Source of the DNA: Lunularia cruciata
Taxonomy: Eukaryota > Streptophyta > Marchantiopsida > Lunulariales > Lunulariaceae
NCBI GenBank assembly: GCA_948567375.1
Contig: OX419760.1
Coordinates: forward strand, 16,492,001-16,556,000
Direction: 5' to 3'
DNA length: 64,000 nucleotides
Shown here: positions 32,440 through 43,140 of the stretch, one piece after another
How positions within the stretch are numbered: position 1 is the first letter of the stretch
Layout: each line of letters begins with the position of its first letter
Made by a program: the position numbers and the translations under genes
Notes under the pieces: generated by a model
Told to the model about the DNA's origin: nothing
Database searches by the model: none
What the model saw: only the letters and a program-made list of their open reading frames with translations

Positions 32440-33590
32440 GAGGTACATTTATTGGCAATCTTTGTTTTCCAATGTGATTTCAATGTCCTTCTCTTCAATT
32501 TACCTCTTGATGTGGTTCAAAGGTCACCTATATGGAGGCCAAGTGCCTCTAGGATGATGAGCATAACAATTGATGGCTATGTGGTCAACTTGGCCACAAT
32601 TGTACCAATGTTTTTTTCTACTCAAGCCCCTTCTTCTTGTGGGACTCCATCTCTTCTTTCTTCAACCCGTCCCTATTCTCCTTAGAGTGATTGTGCTCCT
32701 TGGTCTCTGAACCAAATGTTGCCCAATTCCATAGGAATTGGTCCACCAAAATAGGGTATCAAAACCTAATATTGTTGCATTGAGACTACCTCTTTTCCTC
32801 CTCCAAGCACTCTTGCTATTATTTGAGTGTACATGATAGCTTCAAAAACAATATAAGGATTTTGTACCATTACTTCTGGGTGAATTTTCTCTTTTAATCT
32901 TTATTTGAAATTATAAAGAGCTTCTTCTAGACTCATATTGGTTATCATGACTTGTAGATTAAGAAATGCTTCCACATACTCTTGTATGTTATTCTTCTAA
33001 TTAAACTCCCAGAATTAGGTTCAGGCCATTTACACAAAATCCACAAATTGGAAATTCTTGAGAAGTCCTTCTTGCATTGCCATCCAAGTGATCTCTCTTC
33101 CTTCTACCCAAATTTATCATTACCAAGCATAGTACCATGTGAGGGATTTATTGGTCAAGTACCCACATGCAAACACACCTACTAAATGATCAACAATCTC
33201 AATTATGAATAATCAAAAGTATCAATTAATTCTTGAAATCTTGTTTTCCACTCCTCCCATAGAATGTTGTTGTTTGTAAGGCTCAATGTTGCATGTCTTC
33301 TTCATTTTTAGTAACAATGTGGCTTTGTTGTTGATCAGGATTGATGTCATTGGCATGAGTGACTATCCAAGTACTTTAACCACTAGTGCTTGGTTTTAGG
33401 ATGATTCTCCTTTTTGTATTACTTGATCATTCCTAAAGGTATGTACTTGACTTTGCAATTCCTCCATTTTCATCTTGAGCTCTTGAAACTCATTCAACAT
33501 TCCTTGCATTCCATGGGAAAGCAAGGAATGTTGAATCAAATCTTGCTACTACAATGATCTATGATTTGCACACATGGTGAACATTCAATC
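32440..33590 (-). pseudogene. Gag of element 2B
   Basis: It matches the gag of 2A (62640-63675) base by base with numerous stops. The zinc knuckle at 32566-32607 reads W-Y-N-C-G-Q-V-D-H-I-A-I-N-C: the first Cys has become Trp (TGT to TGG), so one zinc ligand is missing. Confidence 0.75.
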
Positions 33591-33603
33591 GCTACTTCCT
33601 ACC

Positions 33604-33807
33604 TCAATAAAGGGTTAATATGATCACTTGGGAGAGGGCACTGACAATTGGGACTACAATTGGGACCTCAAAGGCTCTCATTAGTTGATGATATTCCTTA
33701 CCAAAATTGTGGATTATAAAGTCCCTAAACATTACTTTTGATCTAACCACATAATGGATTTCTACTTGCATGTTGAAAGAGAGAGGATTTGGTACATTCA
33801 GATCCAT
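33604..33807 (-). CDS. 67-codon leader ORF of family 2 (copy 2B)
   Basis: It starts MDLNVPNPLSFNMQVEIHYV and ends VIILTLY before TGA. Element 2A has the same ORF, same length, same start and same stop (63778-63981) upstream of gag. About 70% of residues agree by eye. I recognise no domain. It may be a separate small protein or the true N-terminus of gag cut by a stop that was already present in the common ancestor. Confidence 0.55.
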   Translation of the reverse strand: MDLNVPNPLSFNMQVEIHYVVRSKVMFRDFIIHNFGKEYHQLMRAFEVPIVVPIVSALSQVIILTLY

Positions 33808-34156
33808 TACATAATAACAAAATGTAGATTTTCAAATCTCACTCTCTATCATATATCACCATAGGTAGAATCACCAAGTTCTGTGAATTCATCACTATAT
33901 CCATGAACTCTACTCCAAAATGATAAAGGAGATGTACTATAACTTGCTCATGTTGGATGTACATAATCTTGATAAGGAATGGATTCAAGAATGGAAAACA
34001 ACATGCAAGAAATTTTCCTCTAAGCACCTCCATTTCATCCTCTCTCCAAAATACCCCAAGTTTATCAATTGCACTATGCATTCTCTTCTTAGAATTACTT
34101 TGTGTCAATAGCCCGTGTTCTTCCAAGAGGGGTGATCCACTCTCTTGGTTAAAAAC
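33808..34156 (-). other. Untranslated leader of element 2B
   Basis: About 350 bases between PBS and leader ORF. An open frame of 139 codons crosses it from inside the LTR, but it spans the PBS and has no relative, so I treat the region as leader RNA. Confidence 0.5.
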
Positions 34157-34172
34157 ACATGCTCTTATATCA
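34157..34172 (-). promoter_or_regulatory. PBS of element 2B, tRNA-Met-like
   Basis: The minus strand right after the 5' LTR reads ATGATATAAGAGCATG, which differs from TGGTATCAGAGC-type sites at a few positions. The LTR end and PBS touch, as expected. Confidence 0.7.
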
Positions 34173-34754
34173 TTGTAATACTCTAAGAACAAGAGAACTC
34201 CCAAGAGAAACACAAGAGAGAAAATGCAAAGCTTCACCTCAATACTTTGAAGTCTCAAAGGAGCACCTTGTCTTTATCACATAATAAGAGGATCTCCTTA
34301 AAGGAATCTCCACCCTTGAATCAAATACATGGATTGGTGATATATCAGCAAGCTCTGCCTTAGATTAGTTGCATGGATGGGTGATATGTTGGTCCTTGTC
34401 GTATCTGGTTGGTCAAATAAGTTTGACCAAAGAGAATATTTAGGGAATCTTCTTGTAGGAAGCTCACAATCACATGGGTGAGGTACCTTGGAAAGCTTTC
34501 AATGAGACAAATAATGAACACACCCTTTTCCTTGAAGTGGTGAATATTTCCATTTTTTACATCTAATCTATCTCTTTAGGCCTCCAAAATTAGCTCTGAA
34601 GTTTTTAGGTGTTTTGGGTTCTTACTCTATTAGTGAAAGTACTCATTTTGTAACAACTCTATATAGTCTACTTATTCCATCATATATAGCACCCTTTTAG
34701 ATGCTACCAAGCCAATTTCCACCTCTAGATAATATTCTTGCTATTGGTATTACA
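34173..34754 (-). mobile_element. 5' LTR of element 2B
   Basis: 582 bp with plus-strand ends TGTAATACTC and GGTATTACA, followed by TSD ACTAT. It lacks the inverted insert found in the 3' LTR. Confidence 0.9.
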
Positions 34755-34759
34755 ACTAT

Positions 34760-35150
34760 ACATCGCTAATCCTAATTATCTACCTAATCCTATCCTTAAA
34801 GTGTGCATTTAAGGTCTTTTGCATATAAGCAAAGGTGCAATTTTTCCTTGTTTATAACTTGTAGAGTTACTCACCATTGGTCTTAAAACCCCAAAGGTCT
34901 TAGGCTACAAAAGGGTTTCTTGCCACTACAAACCTTTGGTATTCCATGCCAAGGGTCCCTTTCTAGGCCAAAGGTCTTTCTATGTGTCCTACAAGTTCCT
35001 TGGCCCATGTCTTTGTATTGCCTTTAAAAATTCTAATCAAAGTTCTACCTTACCCTTCTAATCTACTCATTCAAGTAGTAAAGCATTCAATGCTTCCTAG
35101 ACTTTTGGTTGGTGTGCTCTTTTAGACCAGCAATAGATGTGCAAGCCAAT
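34760..35150. other. No gene; leader-like sequence with CCAAAGG words
   Basis: CCAAAGGTCTT, AACCTTTGG and GGCCAAAGG recur, as in 27060-27300 and 41590-41720. This fits the leader of a divergent family 3 relative but has no clear border. Confidence 0.35.
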
Positions 35151-35152
35151 CA

Positions 35153-36105
35153 TTGGAATATACCTCCGCTTCCAATACATGTATTTATGTCTTAAGGTCC
35201 CATAGCTTTGTTTGGTGGGCTTGTGCCTGCATTGCCTTCTCTACAAGCCCACTAGCTAATCTTTGGTCTCCTTCATCTTTGCCAAAATTTTCCTTTTCTT
35301 CTTTGATGTCCATAGGTAAGGCTTGCAATTTGGCTATTATCTCCTACCTAAGCCTTACTCAATCAAATACTTGATCCTCAACCTTCTTTTGCAACCTTGA
35401 AAACAGATTCTTGATTCTTGAAGATCTATGATTGTCTGATTCTTGTTGTGCTAGAATTTAGTGATGACCATCATTACCTTGATTTCATTCAATTTGCCTT
35501 GTATGATATCCAACTTGTCATCTTGAGTCCTCAATTGCTCCTACAATGTCTTGAATTGAATGGCTAACTTAATGTGGTTGTTGTTTTCTAGTGTCTTTAT
35601 CCTTACCGCATTCAAATTAGCTACATCAAATCCACTTTTGATGCTAGCTATCTCCCCGTCTTGCACTTGCAACTACTCTTCAAACACATGCTATTTTTGG
35701 TTTTGTGCAAGCTAGAGGACCCTTTTCTCTTCTTCCAACTTTTGGAGGTCTTTTGTGTACTTCCTCTGAGCAATGTCTCCTTCATTGTTCAATATAAATG
35801 CCTCTTGCACCAAGCTGTTGTTGAACTTTCCTTTGGCTATGTATAAAGTGCTAGTGGGCTAACTCTTCTTGTACCTTTGTCCTCTCTTTGTGGATGTCTT
35901 GTGTGGTTCAAAAGTAATATGTTGTTTAACATTATATAGTTGGTTATGTCTCCATGCCACTCTTTGTAGTAGGGTAGAAATTGCTCCATCATCTCTAATA
36001 TAAAGCTCATTATATTAATTACTAACTTAGATATGTGCACTAGGTCCACCTTCTTAGCCTTAAATAATGAACCTTCTTCCTTGTGCCCTTGTGGTGCCCA
36101 CATTT
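35153..36105 (-). pseudogene. Family 3-type ORF2 remnant (copy 3N)
   Basis: The minus strand from 36103 reads LVHISKLVINIMSFILEMME, then FLPYYKEW, close to FVTHLIGHVLQLMEMILPHY at 42200. Below it, Gln/Lys/Glu-rich helical patches continue with stops. It matches 23180-23990. Coiled-coil character; function unknown. Confidence 0.5.
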
Positions 36106-36119
36106 TTTTGTTTTTTTAA

Positions 36120-36449
36120 AAATAAAGGAGAAGAAGTGTATAGAGAAGTTGGATTGCGCCTGTATGGCCAAAGAAGGCGAAGAAAAGAGTCTTCAGGGTG
36201 AAACCCGAAGTAAAGTGACTTTGGGTCATAAAGCAAAGTACTCGGAAATGCCCTCTCAGCATACAACCCAAAGTAAATTGTCTTTGTATCGGGGGGAGCT
36301 CAACCCGAGGTGAAGATAGTCTAACAACCTTTTGTCAGGGCGAGAAATTCAAGAAGGGGCTGTTTAAAAACTGGCAGCCCATACGCGCAAAGGTTTATTG
36401 ACAGTGACAGGTGCATGCTAGAGGTGTGATTTCTTGGTAGAAACTCAAA
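36120..36449 (+). other. Leader of family 3 copy 3D
   Basis: Non-coding, CpG-richer than its surroundings, with ACCCGAAG, CTTTGGGTC, ACTCGG and ACCCGAGG words. It aligns in reverse with 55230-55400 of copy 3I (TTCTTGGTAGAAACTCAAAG block). No LTR or PBS is found upstream, so the 5' end is truncated. Confidence 0.5.
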
Positions 36450-37892
36450 GTGACAAAAGACGAAGAAGCGCAACTCTATAAAAATCGAACTTGCAATGAC
36501 AAAATGTCAAGTAATTTTCCTTCGCCATTGAGAAGTCGTCTTGCAGGTGATCGGGGGAAGGGAAATAGAGTTGGAATTGTGTTAGTGCGCAAGGGAGAAG
36601 TTGGGAGAGTGAAATTGAGAGAGAGGGAGAAAGTAGAAGAGATGGGAGGAGGAAAGAACTCTGAATTTGCAATGAGAAATCATGCGATTCGGAGGTTAGA
36701 CATAATAGCAAGGATCGAGGTCTTGAGCCGACTTTGGATCATGTTTCTGGCATGGAACTGGAATGTAAGCTTTCCAGGATTCATGACAGAAATCATCGAG
36801 AGTAAGTGTCTCAATGGACCCAAGGAAGAAGGGAAGAGAGGAAATCCGGCTCGTTGGATAGAGTCGGATTGGAGACTTGTACTCGGAAAGGAGGCAGGCT
36901 CGGAGCAGGGAGCCACGTTCTTGGGGAAGGGAGAGATAGCTCAAGAGACTCAAGAGGTGAGAGACTCTTTCTTGTTGAAGAGAACAAAGAATGGGTATAA
37001 GGTTGAGAGTTACAAGGATCTAGTGAAGAAAGGGATCGTGAGTGCTCTCATGGCAATCTTGAAGCCGGAGAGAACAACATATGTGATGAAGCACCAAGCT
37101 GTGTTCTTCCATAAGTTGTTTGCAGGAGAAACTATTAATTGGGCAAGGTGCTTCCATGGGAGGACAAGACATAAGTTGCGGGATAAGTTGCCACCACACT
37201 ACATCGTGCCGTTTGCAGCACATTTTTACCTCGGGTTGAATTTGCTCAACTCGGCGGAGCGAAACAGAATAGTGTCTCACTTCCATCCCGACTTGAGAAG
37301 AGACATCGATGTGGAGGAACAACAGTACATTCTTCAAATCCAAAGCACGGATGAATATTACATGAAGACGGGCAAGAGCGTGGAGATAGAAGCAAGTACT
37401 CCAAAGTCGAAGAAGAGGAGTCGGCAAGGGGAAGCCAAAGACATCAAGAAACCTCGGAAGATGCAGAGAGGCAACCCGAGGCAAAGTATGATGGTTATTG
37501 AGTCGGAGGATGAAGACTCAGAAGGAGATGTCGAGCTCAAAACTGAAGACTTGGAACACGAGGAGGAGCCTGAGCTTATGTTGCAGAGCGGAGATACGAG
37601 CAGTGATAGTGATGAAGGTGGAGAAATGACATCGGTGCCAGCGGCTGAAGAATACAAAGAAGAAGTGCAAGCAGAGATAGAAGCCAAAGGCAACACACAA
37701 TTAGAAGACAAAGTAACTATGCCCAAAGAGAAGAAGATCGCAGTACAGCGAGGAGTTCGCTTGAGACGTAAGGCAAAGTGTGAAGCGGGGCCGAGTAAAG
37801 TGAAGGAAGAGGTAGGAGAAAGCTTGGGAAGTGAAGCGTCACTTCCGATACAAAGACTGCAGAGAAGAAGGCGAGTATTGGATGAACACTAA
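36450..37892 (+). CDS. Family 3 ORF1, gag-like protein of 480 codons, intact (copy 3D)
   Basis: This is the longest complete ORF of this type. Layout by residue: basic N-terminus (1-75); a conserved helical block around 76-115 (FAMRNHAIRRLDIIARIEVL, LWIMFLAWNWNVSFPGFM); ARWIESDWRLVLGKE near 130; a second conserved domain about 170-295 (NGYKVESYKDL, KPERTTYVMKHQAVFFHKLF, INWARCFHGRTRH, IVPFAAHFYLGLNLL, HFHPDLRRDI); a Lys/Arg stretch (SKKRSRQGEAKDIKKPRK); a Glu/Asp/Ser-rich region 345-400; a basic end (QRLQRRRRV). There is no zinc knuckle, protease or RT motif. Homologues in the window: 3B, 3E, 3I and the divergent 3G, 3H, 3L, 3M. Position after the leader and before a coiled-coil ORF suggests a gag-type structural role; that is inference. 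The stop is TAA (37890-37892) and the same frame stays open 32 codons further. Its CpG content and integrity suggest a young copy. Confidence 0.75.
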   Translation: MTKDEEAQLYKNRTCNDKMSSNFPSPLRSRLAGDRGKGNRVGIVLVRKGEVGRVKLREREKVEEMGGGKNSEFAMRNHAIRRLDIIARIEVLSRLWIMFLAWNWNVSFPGFMTEIIESKCLNGPKEEGKRGNPARWIESDWRLVLGKEAGSEQGATFLGKGEIAQETQEVRDSFLLKRTKNGYKVESYKDLVKKGIVSALMAILKPERTTYVMKHQAVFFHKLFAGETINWARCFHGRTRHKLRDKLPPHYIVPFAAHFYLGLNLLNSAERNRIVSHFHPDLRRDIDVEEQQYILQIQSTDEYYMKTGKSVEIEASTPKSKKRSRQGEAKDIKKPRKMQRGNPRQSMMVIESEDEDSEGDVELKTEDLEHEEEPELMLQSGDTSSDSDEGGEMTSVPAAEEYKEEVQAEIEAKGNTQLEDKVTMPKEKKIAVQRGVRLRRKAKCEAGPSKVKEEVGESLGSEASLPIQRLQRRRRVLDEH

Positions 37893-39070
37893 GTACGAAG
37901 AGAAGTGGCCACACGAGAAGAAGTAATCCCGAGTGATGGAGTGGAGTACCTGAGGGAAGTGGTGTGTCCTTTGTTAGTAAAGTTAGAAACATAAGAAGAA
38001 GGAAAATGCAGTCGACATGTCCGGAGGTAAGGACTGTATTGCAAGTGTTGGCAAGATTAGAAGAAGAAAACTTGGAGTTGAAGAAGAGTATAACCCGAGG
38101 TGAGGAGGAAAGAGAAGTACTGCAAGCGGAGGCAGTAGTAAGAATTCAAGTAATTGAAGACCTGAAGAGAGAAGTAAATTATTGAGAGGATCTTGTGAAG
38201 AAGAGTGATATAGCAAGGGAGAGATAGGTAGCGGAGTATGAGATCTTGAAGCAATGGTTTGCTGATTCAAGAATAGAAGTAATCCATGCTATGGCGAGGG
38301 TAGCAGCAAAGGATCAGGAGCTCGATAAGGTGATGGAGAGTGTCGAGGAGAAGAAGCAACTCTGGCAAAGAGAGTTGGCAGCACGATATAGAGAAGAAGA
38401 AAGACTACGCAAATTACTTCGTAATCAGGAGGAGAAGATTGTACAGAAGGACAAGGAGAAGGAGACGGTGAAAGCTGAGTTTGAGGAGGAGTTGGCAATG
38501 TATAGAGAGGACTGGCTTGCAGATCAAGAGCATGAGAAAAAGACCAGATTGGAGCCAGTGAAGGAAATTGTCCTCAGAATGAATGCGATGCTAAGTACAA
38601 AAGCCAATATTTGGATTGAGGAGACGAGGCTGCACGAGTTGAAGTTGTTGGTGCAGGAGACAAGGCGAAGACAAGCAAAAGATACAGATATGAATGCCTT
38701 GTTGATTAGTCTCAGAACTTGGGTAGACAGGAAGATATTAGAAGTAGAAGACAACATTTCAATTAGATTAGACTTAGTGAAAATAGAGATAGAAAAGCTT
38801 CGGAAAGATGTTAGAGCAAAACCCGAAGTAGATAACATAGGAGTACAAATGTCTTCGGAACTACTGATGGAGACATTAGAGAAGAGTGGGTCAAGAGATG
38901 ACGATTTAGAAGGGTTACCCACTAGCGCAATTTCAGATCAGGAAAGAGAATTGCTGGAATTGGTAGAAGAAGTAGAAGATATGAAACCCGAGGATAGAGT
39001 AGTAGGAAGTAAGATTACTTCGGGTTCAGGTTTGAAAGCCGAAGAAGAAGTAGACATCAGATCGGAGTAG
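37893..39070 (+). pseudogene. Family 3 ORF2, long coiled-coil protein (copy 3D)
   Basis: In the ORF1 frame up to 37992: VRREVATREEV then VEYLREVVCPLLVKLE. After a frameshift it reads VRTVLQVLARLEEENLELKK and, from about 38230, a 274-codon open stretch ending DIRSE at 39070. Features: DQELDKVMESVEEKKQLWQR, REEERLRKLLRNQEEKIVQK, TRLHELKLLVQETRRRQAKD, ISIRLDLVKIEIEKLRKDV, LLMETLEKSGSRDDDLEGLP. Charged heptads dominate, so a coiled coil of well over 200 residues is expected. No catalytic motif. It ends about 38 bases before the LTR. Function unknown; scaffold or RNA-binding partner of ORF1 is a guess. Confidence 0.65.
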
Positions 39071-39108
39071 TAACAGTTTTGAGATTTGAAGAGGCAGATA
39101 TGAAGAGG

Positions 39109-39817
39109 TGCATTGTCATTTTGGATCTGCAGGTTAGAACAGTTGTTGTAGAACGGTATAGTTGTTAGAACTATAGATTGCTTCTATTTAAGAGTGGCAT
39201 TCGCAATATCATGTTGTTCAGTGCTCATAATTTCTGAGAATAGATAAAGCAAAGTGCTATGAAGCAGTACTCGTTGCTTGAGCTTGATTCCGAGTATCAA
39301 CTTTGTGATTATGTTTGTGAGTATGTGAAGAATTTGAAGTGCAAGTCAGAGTGCTTGTTGGATGTTGGATTCCACAGCCTTGATCTTCATTCTGTGTGTT
39401 TGATCTTGAGTGAAGTGCAATCGAAGCAATGCCTTGACAGATCTGAGCGGAATTGTAGTGTTTGTAGTATTCTGCATTTGTGAGTGCAGTGCAAAGTTGA
39501 TGTGAAGCAATTTCGATCAAGGAAGTTGTGCCTTCAGTAGAGGGGTGGAACACAATTCTGAGGCAAAGTCATTTTGCAGTGAAGTGCCATTTTCGAGAGA
39601 GCCTGAATCATCACAATCAAGATTGTTTGGAAAGAATTGAAGGATTTGTGATTAAGGAGTGTGAATTTGTGACAAGACTGTGAATTAGTGCTTGTTACTC
39701 AAGAAGAACTAAATTTTTACTTTGACTTTGTATTTGGACATTTCTGACTCGTATCTCTACGGGAACGAACTTTACTTACCCGATTACCGCAAAAGTGATA
39801 TTTGTCGGGTTGTTATA
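39109..39817 (+). mobile_element. 3' LTR of family 3 copy 3D
   Basis: 709 bp from TGCATTGTCATTTTGG (after GATATGAAGAGG, a likely polypurine tract) to GTCGGGTTGTTATA, a decayed GTTGTCACA. TATTTAAGAG at about 39186 is the TATA-like box. Collinear with the LTRs at 6759 and 25351. Confidence 0.8.
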
Positions 39818-41480
39818 GCCCTTGTTGTCCCAAAAGCTTTCCCTAGTCCTTCTCTATCTTACCTATTCCTTAGGCATCAAGTGTCTATCTCTTGGTCTCT
39901 TGCACTCCTTCATGTGCCAAGTATTTGGCATGAGGCATGCCTTCTCTTTGTGTTGCTCCAACTCTTCTGGCTTAGGTACTTCTTCAACCTTGAGCACCTC
40001 TTTGGCCTCAAGTTTCCCTTTGTCCTAAAGCACTCCTTTGCTCTTGAGTACACCTTTATCTTAGTGTACTTCTTTTGTTGTCATTAATTTTGATACTTTG
40101 TGGTATGTTACCCCTTTACCTCTTGGCTCTAGGGGTCATACTTCTTTGTTGGCATCCTCTTTTTATTCCTTTATGATAGATGGCTTTGCCTTGCCATTGT
40201 GCCCTCCAACACTAGGGTCTCCTCCTTGATTGATTTTGCCTTCACTTGCAAGAGCCAACTACTCCTCTTTCTCATTGTTCTTCTTCCCTTCATAGTCTAA
40301 GAAGAGTATAATTTGAGTAAAGGATTCATTACTTTCATACCCATCCCTTTGGTCTTGGATTTCATCATCCTTTCTTCTAAAGACCTTGATTGTTAATTGG
40401 CTTTTCTTGCCTTTCTTAGCCTTTGCCATTGGCTTGGCAAGAATCTTCTACTTCTTCTTGTAGCCAAGAGTGTTGTTGGCTTCTTCCACCTTCACAAATT
40501 TTCCTTTTGAGGCAAACTTCTTGTCTCCAAATTTGTAATTCTTGTACATAAGCTTTGCATTTGGATGTGAAGCAAAGTACTCCTTTAGGAAGAAGTGTGA
40601 ATAGAATGTCTTGCGCTCCTCCTTGGAGAGCAATTTCATGCCCACGTAAAAATGAATGAAAAAGAGAGAGAAAATTGTTACCCCTTAGTCTTCATTTCCC
40701 ACATAATATGCAAGCTTGTTGTAGAAAATCTGTACCCAATTGATAGGCCTTTCTTTGTATAGGTAATTGAAGAAGATGGTTTGGTTGTTGTTCAACTATG
40801 TTATTTGTTTTGAATAGAACAATTTCATCAATGATTTTGCAATGGCTTACAAAGTAGGATTTTTGCAACATGTCCTATTGGCCATCCATTTTTTGTTAAG
40901 TCATACTTGAACAAGGCTTTAAACCTCACCTTTATGCTTGCATCCAAGCAAATCAACTAAGTGTCTAAAGTTATCTCTTCTGGTGGAAATTTATTTGCTC
41001 TAGGAACCTCTCTCCAATGCTCTTAGCAAGGACATTCCTTGTCAAATGATCCATCCTTAGATTCCAATTATCCCAAATCTCTTGCAACATTTTCCTATCA
41101 CTCAAATCCAATTCTACAAAAAGAAGACTAAGTCTTTGTTGTGTATCAAGTCCTCTTGGCAACAGAGTGCCCACTCATTCACTCCAAGTGATTTGAGGAT
41201 TAACTTTGGTATTCTACTATTCTATTTTGGTACTTTATTCACATTGGTGTCCATGGATATCTAACTTGAAGGTGAGTGAACAGTCTACAAGATAGGACTT
41301 GCAACCACACAAATGCTTGCTCACTCAATCCCTCTAAACTGTCAAGCACTTATACTCCTTGTCAAAGATGCAAGTATTCTTGCACAAAGCAAGGCTTGTA
41401 ATTATCTAACTCTAGAAAAGCAAAAAATGACTAAACATATCTGATCTTAAAGTTTAAGTTAAGCTATTACAAGATTTTGG
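39818..41480 (-). pseudogene. Divergent family 3 gag-like ORF1 (copy 3L)
   Basis: The best piece, 40645-40448 on the minus strand, reads MGMKLLSKEERKTFYSHFFL, KEYFASHPNAKLMYKNYKFG and GKFVKVEEANN. Below it a Lys/Glu-rich tail follows (VLKVEEVPKPEELEQHKEKA near 40000). Above it the N-terminal two thirds are stop-rich. Same subgroup as 3G, 3H and 3M. Leader sequence at 41480-41580 matches 25200-25330. Confidence 0.55.
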
Positions 41481-42090
41481 TAGGTATACCTTGGGTTAGC
41501 GGTCATGATTTACATATGTAAGCATCTCAGTACAATCAAATGGTTATCACTTATTGTTCTTTGCCTTGCCTACAACACATTAAAGTAGTCATAAGCCCAT
41601 TTGAACTTATTGACTCCCAAGCCAAAGGTGTTCTTTGGCTAGGGATATTCCAACACCAAAGAATGATGGTGCCAAGCCAAAGGGTTTCCAGGTTGGGCCA
41701 AAGGTTAGCAATGGCAAAGATCTTTTTCCTCATACTTCTTTGGTGAGGATCTTTCTCCATCTACAACCCCTTTGTGCTTATTCCTTCTATACCTTCCCTT
41801 CTTCATCTTCCTTTTTTCTCTAGCTTATTTTCACTCTAGACCAATGGTAAATAATACAAAACCATCTCCTATTCTTGGTAAATCCTTTAATATATTGGAT
41901 TTTGAGAATACAATGCAAACAAAAATAAGTTCACACTTTTCAAAACTATGAGAAAACACCAATTCTAGAGGAATAGGATATATATCAAGAAGCTAGGTCA
42001 AGGACCAACAAGAAGAAAAAACAACTTTGGACCAAAGGACACTTAGCGCTAACCAAGAAGCCAACACCCTAAAGAACAAGAGGAGACCAG
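41481..42090. other. Leader-like sequence and gag tail, no intact gene
   Basis: Positions 41590-41720 are rich in CCAAAGG words and align with 27060-27310. From about 41950 the plus strand resembles a gag-like tail leading into the ORF2 piece at 42095. Orientation changes here, so at least two fragments meet. Confidence 0.35.
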
Positions 42091-42094
42091 GGAG

Positions 42095-42890
42095 ATGGTG
42101 GATATTGAATCCAAAGAAGAAGACCTTTTAGATGTAATGCAAAAGAAAGCACAAAAGGAAGCCACCCAAGAACAAAGAACACTAGTTATCAAGAGATTCA
42201 ATTTTGTTACCCATTTGATAGGTCATGTCTTGCAACTCATGGAGATGATCCTACCCCACTATCAACAAGTTTACTTGGATGTGGTAGACTACACCTCACT
42301 TGTCAAAAGGTTGCACAAGACCATGGACACCATGAACACAAAGCAAGACAAGTAGAAAGAAGAGTTGCAAAAGAATTGCAACCTATACAAGGAGGAGTGC
42401 AAGATGTTGAATGCACTAGTGTAGGAGAATTTCAAAATAAAGAAGTAAACTCCTCCATTGCTGCAATCCAAAAGAAGCAAGAGGAAGAATTCTAGAGGGT
42501 CCACTCCAAATTGGGAGCTATGGATCAAAAAGAAGGATATATAACATGGGTACAAAGAATAGATGAAGGCCAAAGATGAAGAACTTGTCTACATTCAAGA
42601 AGAACTCAAAGTAGGTAAGATAAAGATCATTACTCTAGAGTTATCAAAATTTGAACATAAGAAGGAAATGACCATAAAACTTGAAAGTTTGGCCAAAGAA
42701 TTGAACAACAAGAAGGATGAGCAATGGACCAATTCTAACTATTGGAGGAGGTAATCACAAAAGTCCAAGCCTTGAATAAAAACTTGAAAGAGTAGGCAAA
42801 AATCCTAAAGCAAATAGAAGAAGTTAAAGACTAGTTGGTGGAGATAGTAATAGGAAATATGACCAAATCTAAGTAACATAATCCCAAGCT
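42095..42890 (+). pseudogene. Family 3-type ORF2 remnant (copy 3O)
   Basis: The plus strand reads KRFNFVTHLIGHVLQLMEMI, LPHYQQVYLDVVDYTSLVKR, then KDEELVYIQEELKVGKIKII and KFEHKKEMTIKLESLAKELN, with stops between. Same protein as 35153-36105 in the opposite orientation. Strong coiled-coil character. Confidence 0.55.
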
Positions 42891-42928
42891 ACAAACCTAG
42901 AGTCTCAAGAGTAAGAAATACAAAGAGG

Positions 42929-43140
42929 AGAAGATGGACCAATTAGCGGTCTGCCTTTGAGAGCATATAGATAGAAAATTCACCAAATGTTGTGACATCT
43001 TACTCTTAGAAATAGTGGATTTACAAGGAATAACAAGAAGAGAAGATAGGCCGAGTAGTGCTAAGGCTTTGAGAGCATATAGATAGAAATTCACCAAATC
43101 TTCTGACATCTTATTCTTAGAAATAATGGATTACAAGGAT
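42929..43140 (+). repeat. Two-unit tandem repeat of about 105 bp
   Basis: Unit 1 (42929-43040) and unit 2 (43041-43140) share TTTGAGAGCATATAGATAGAA, ATTCACCAAAT, TGACATCTTA.TCTTAGAAAT and GGAT.TACAAGGA. They lie just after the ORF2 remnant and before a family 3 LTR fragment. Confidence 0.85.

Larger units (their letters stand above)
28710..34759 (-). mobile_element. Complete family 2 chromovirus 2B with TSD ACTAT
   Basis: Two LTRs (28715-29357 and 34173-34754) in the same orientation bound the element. ACTAT occurs at 28710-28714 and at 34755-34759. From the 5' LTR: PBS, short ORF, gag with zinc knuckle, protease, RT, RNase H, integrase start, a nested family 1 LTR, chromodomain, polypurine tract and 3' LTR. 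The element without TSDs is 6,040 bp, of which about 377 bp is nested. The two LTRs differ at roughly one site in seven over the first 120 bases by eye, so the insertion is old. Confidence 0.93.

Noticed and set aside
33839-34258. 139-codon minus-strand frame
   Set aside because: It starts inside the LTR and crosses the PBS of element 2B; such a frame cannot be a conserved gene of the element.
36445-38270. Several open frames on the minus strand opposite 3D ORF1/ORF2
   Set aside because: Ser/Leu-rich shadows of the Glu/Lys-rich coding strand; no independent support.
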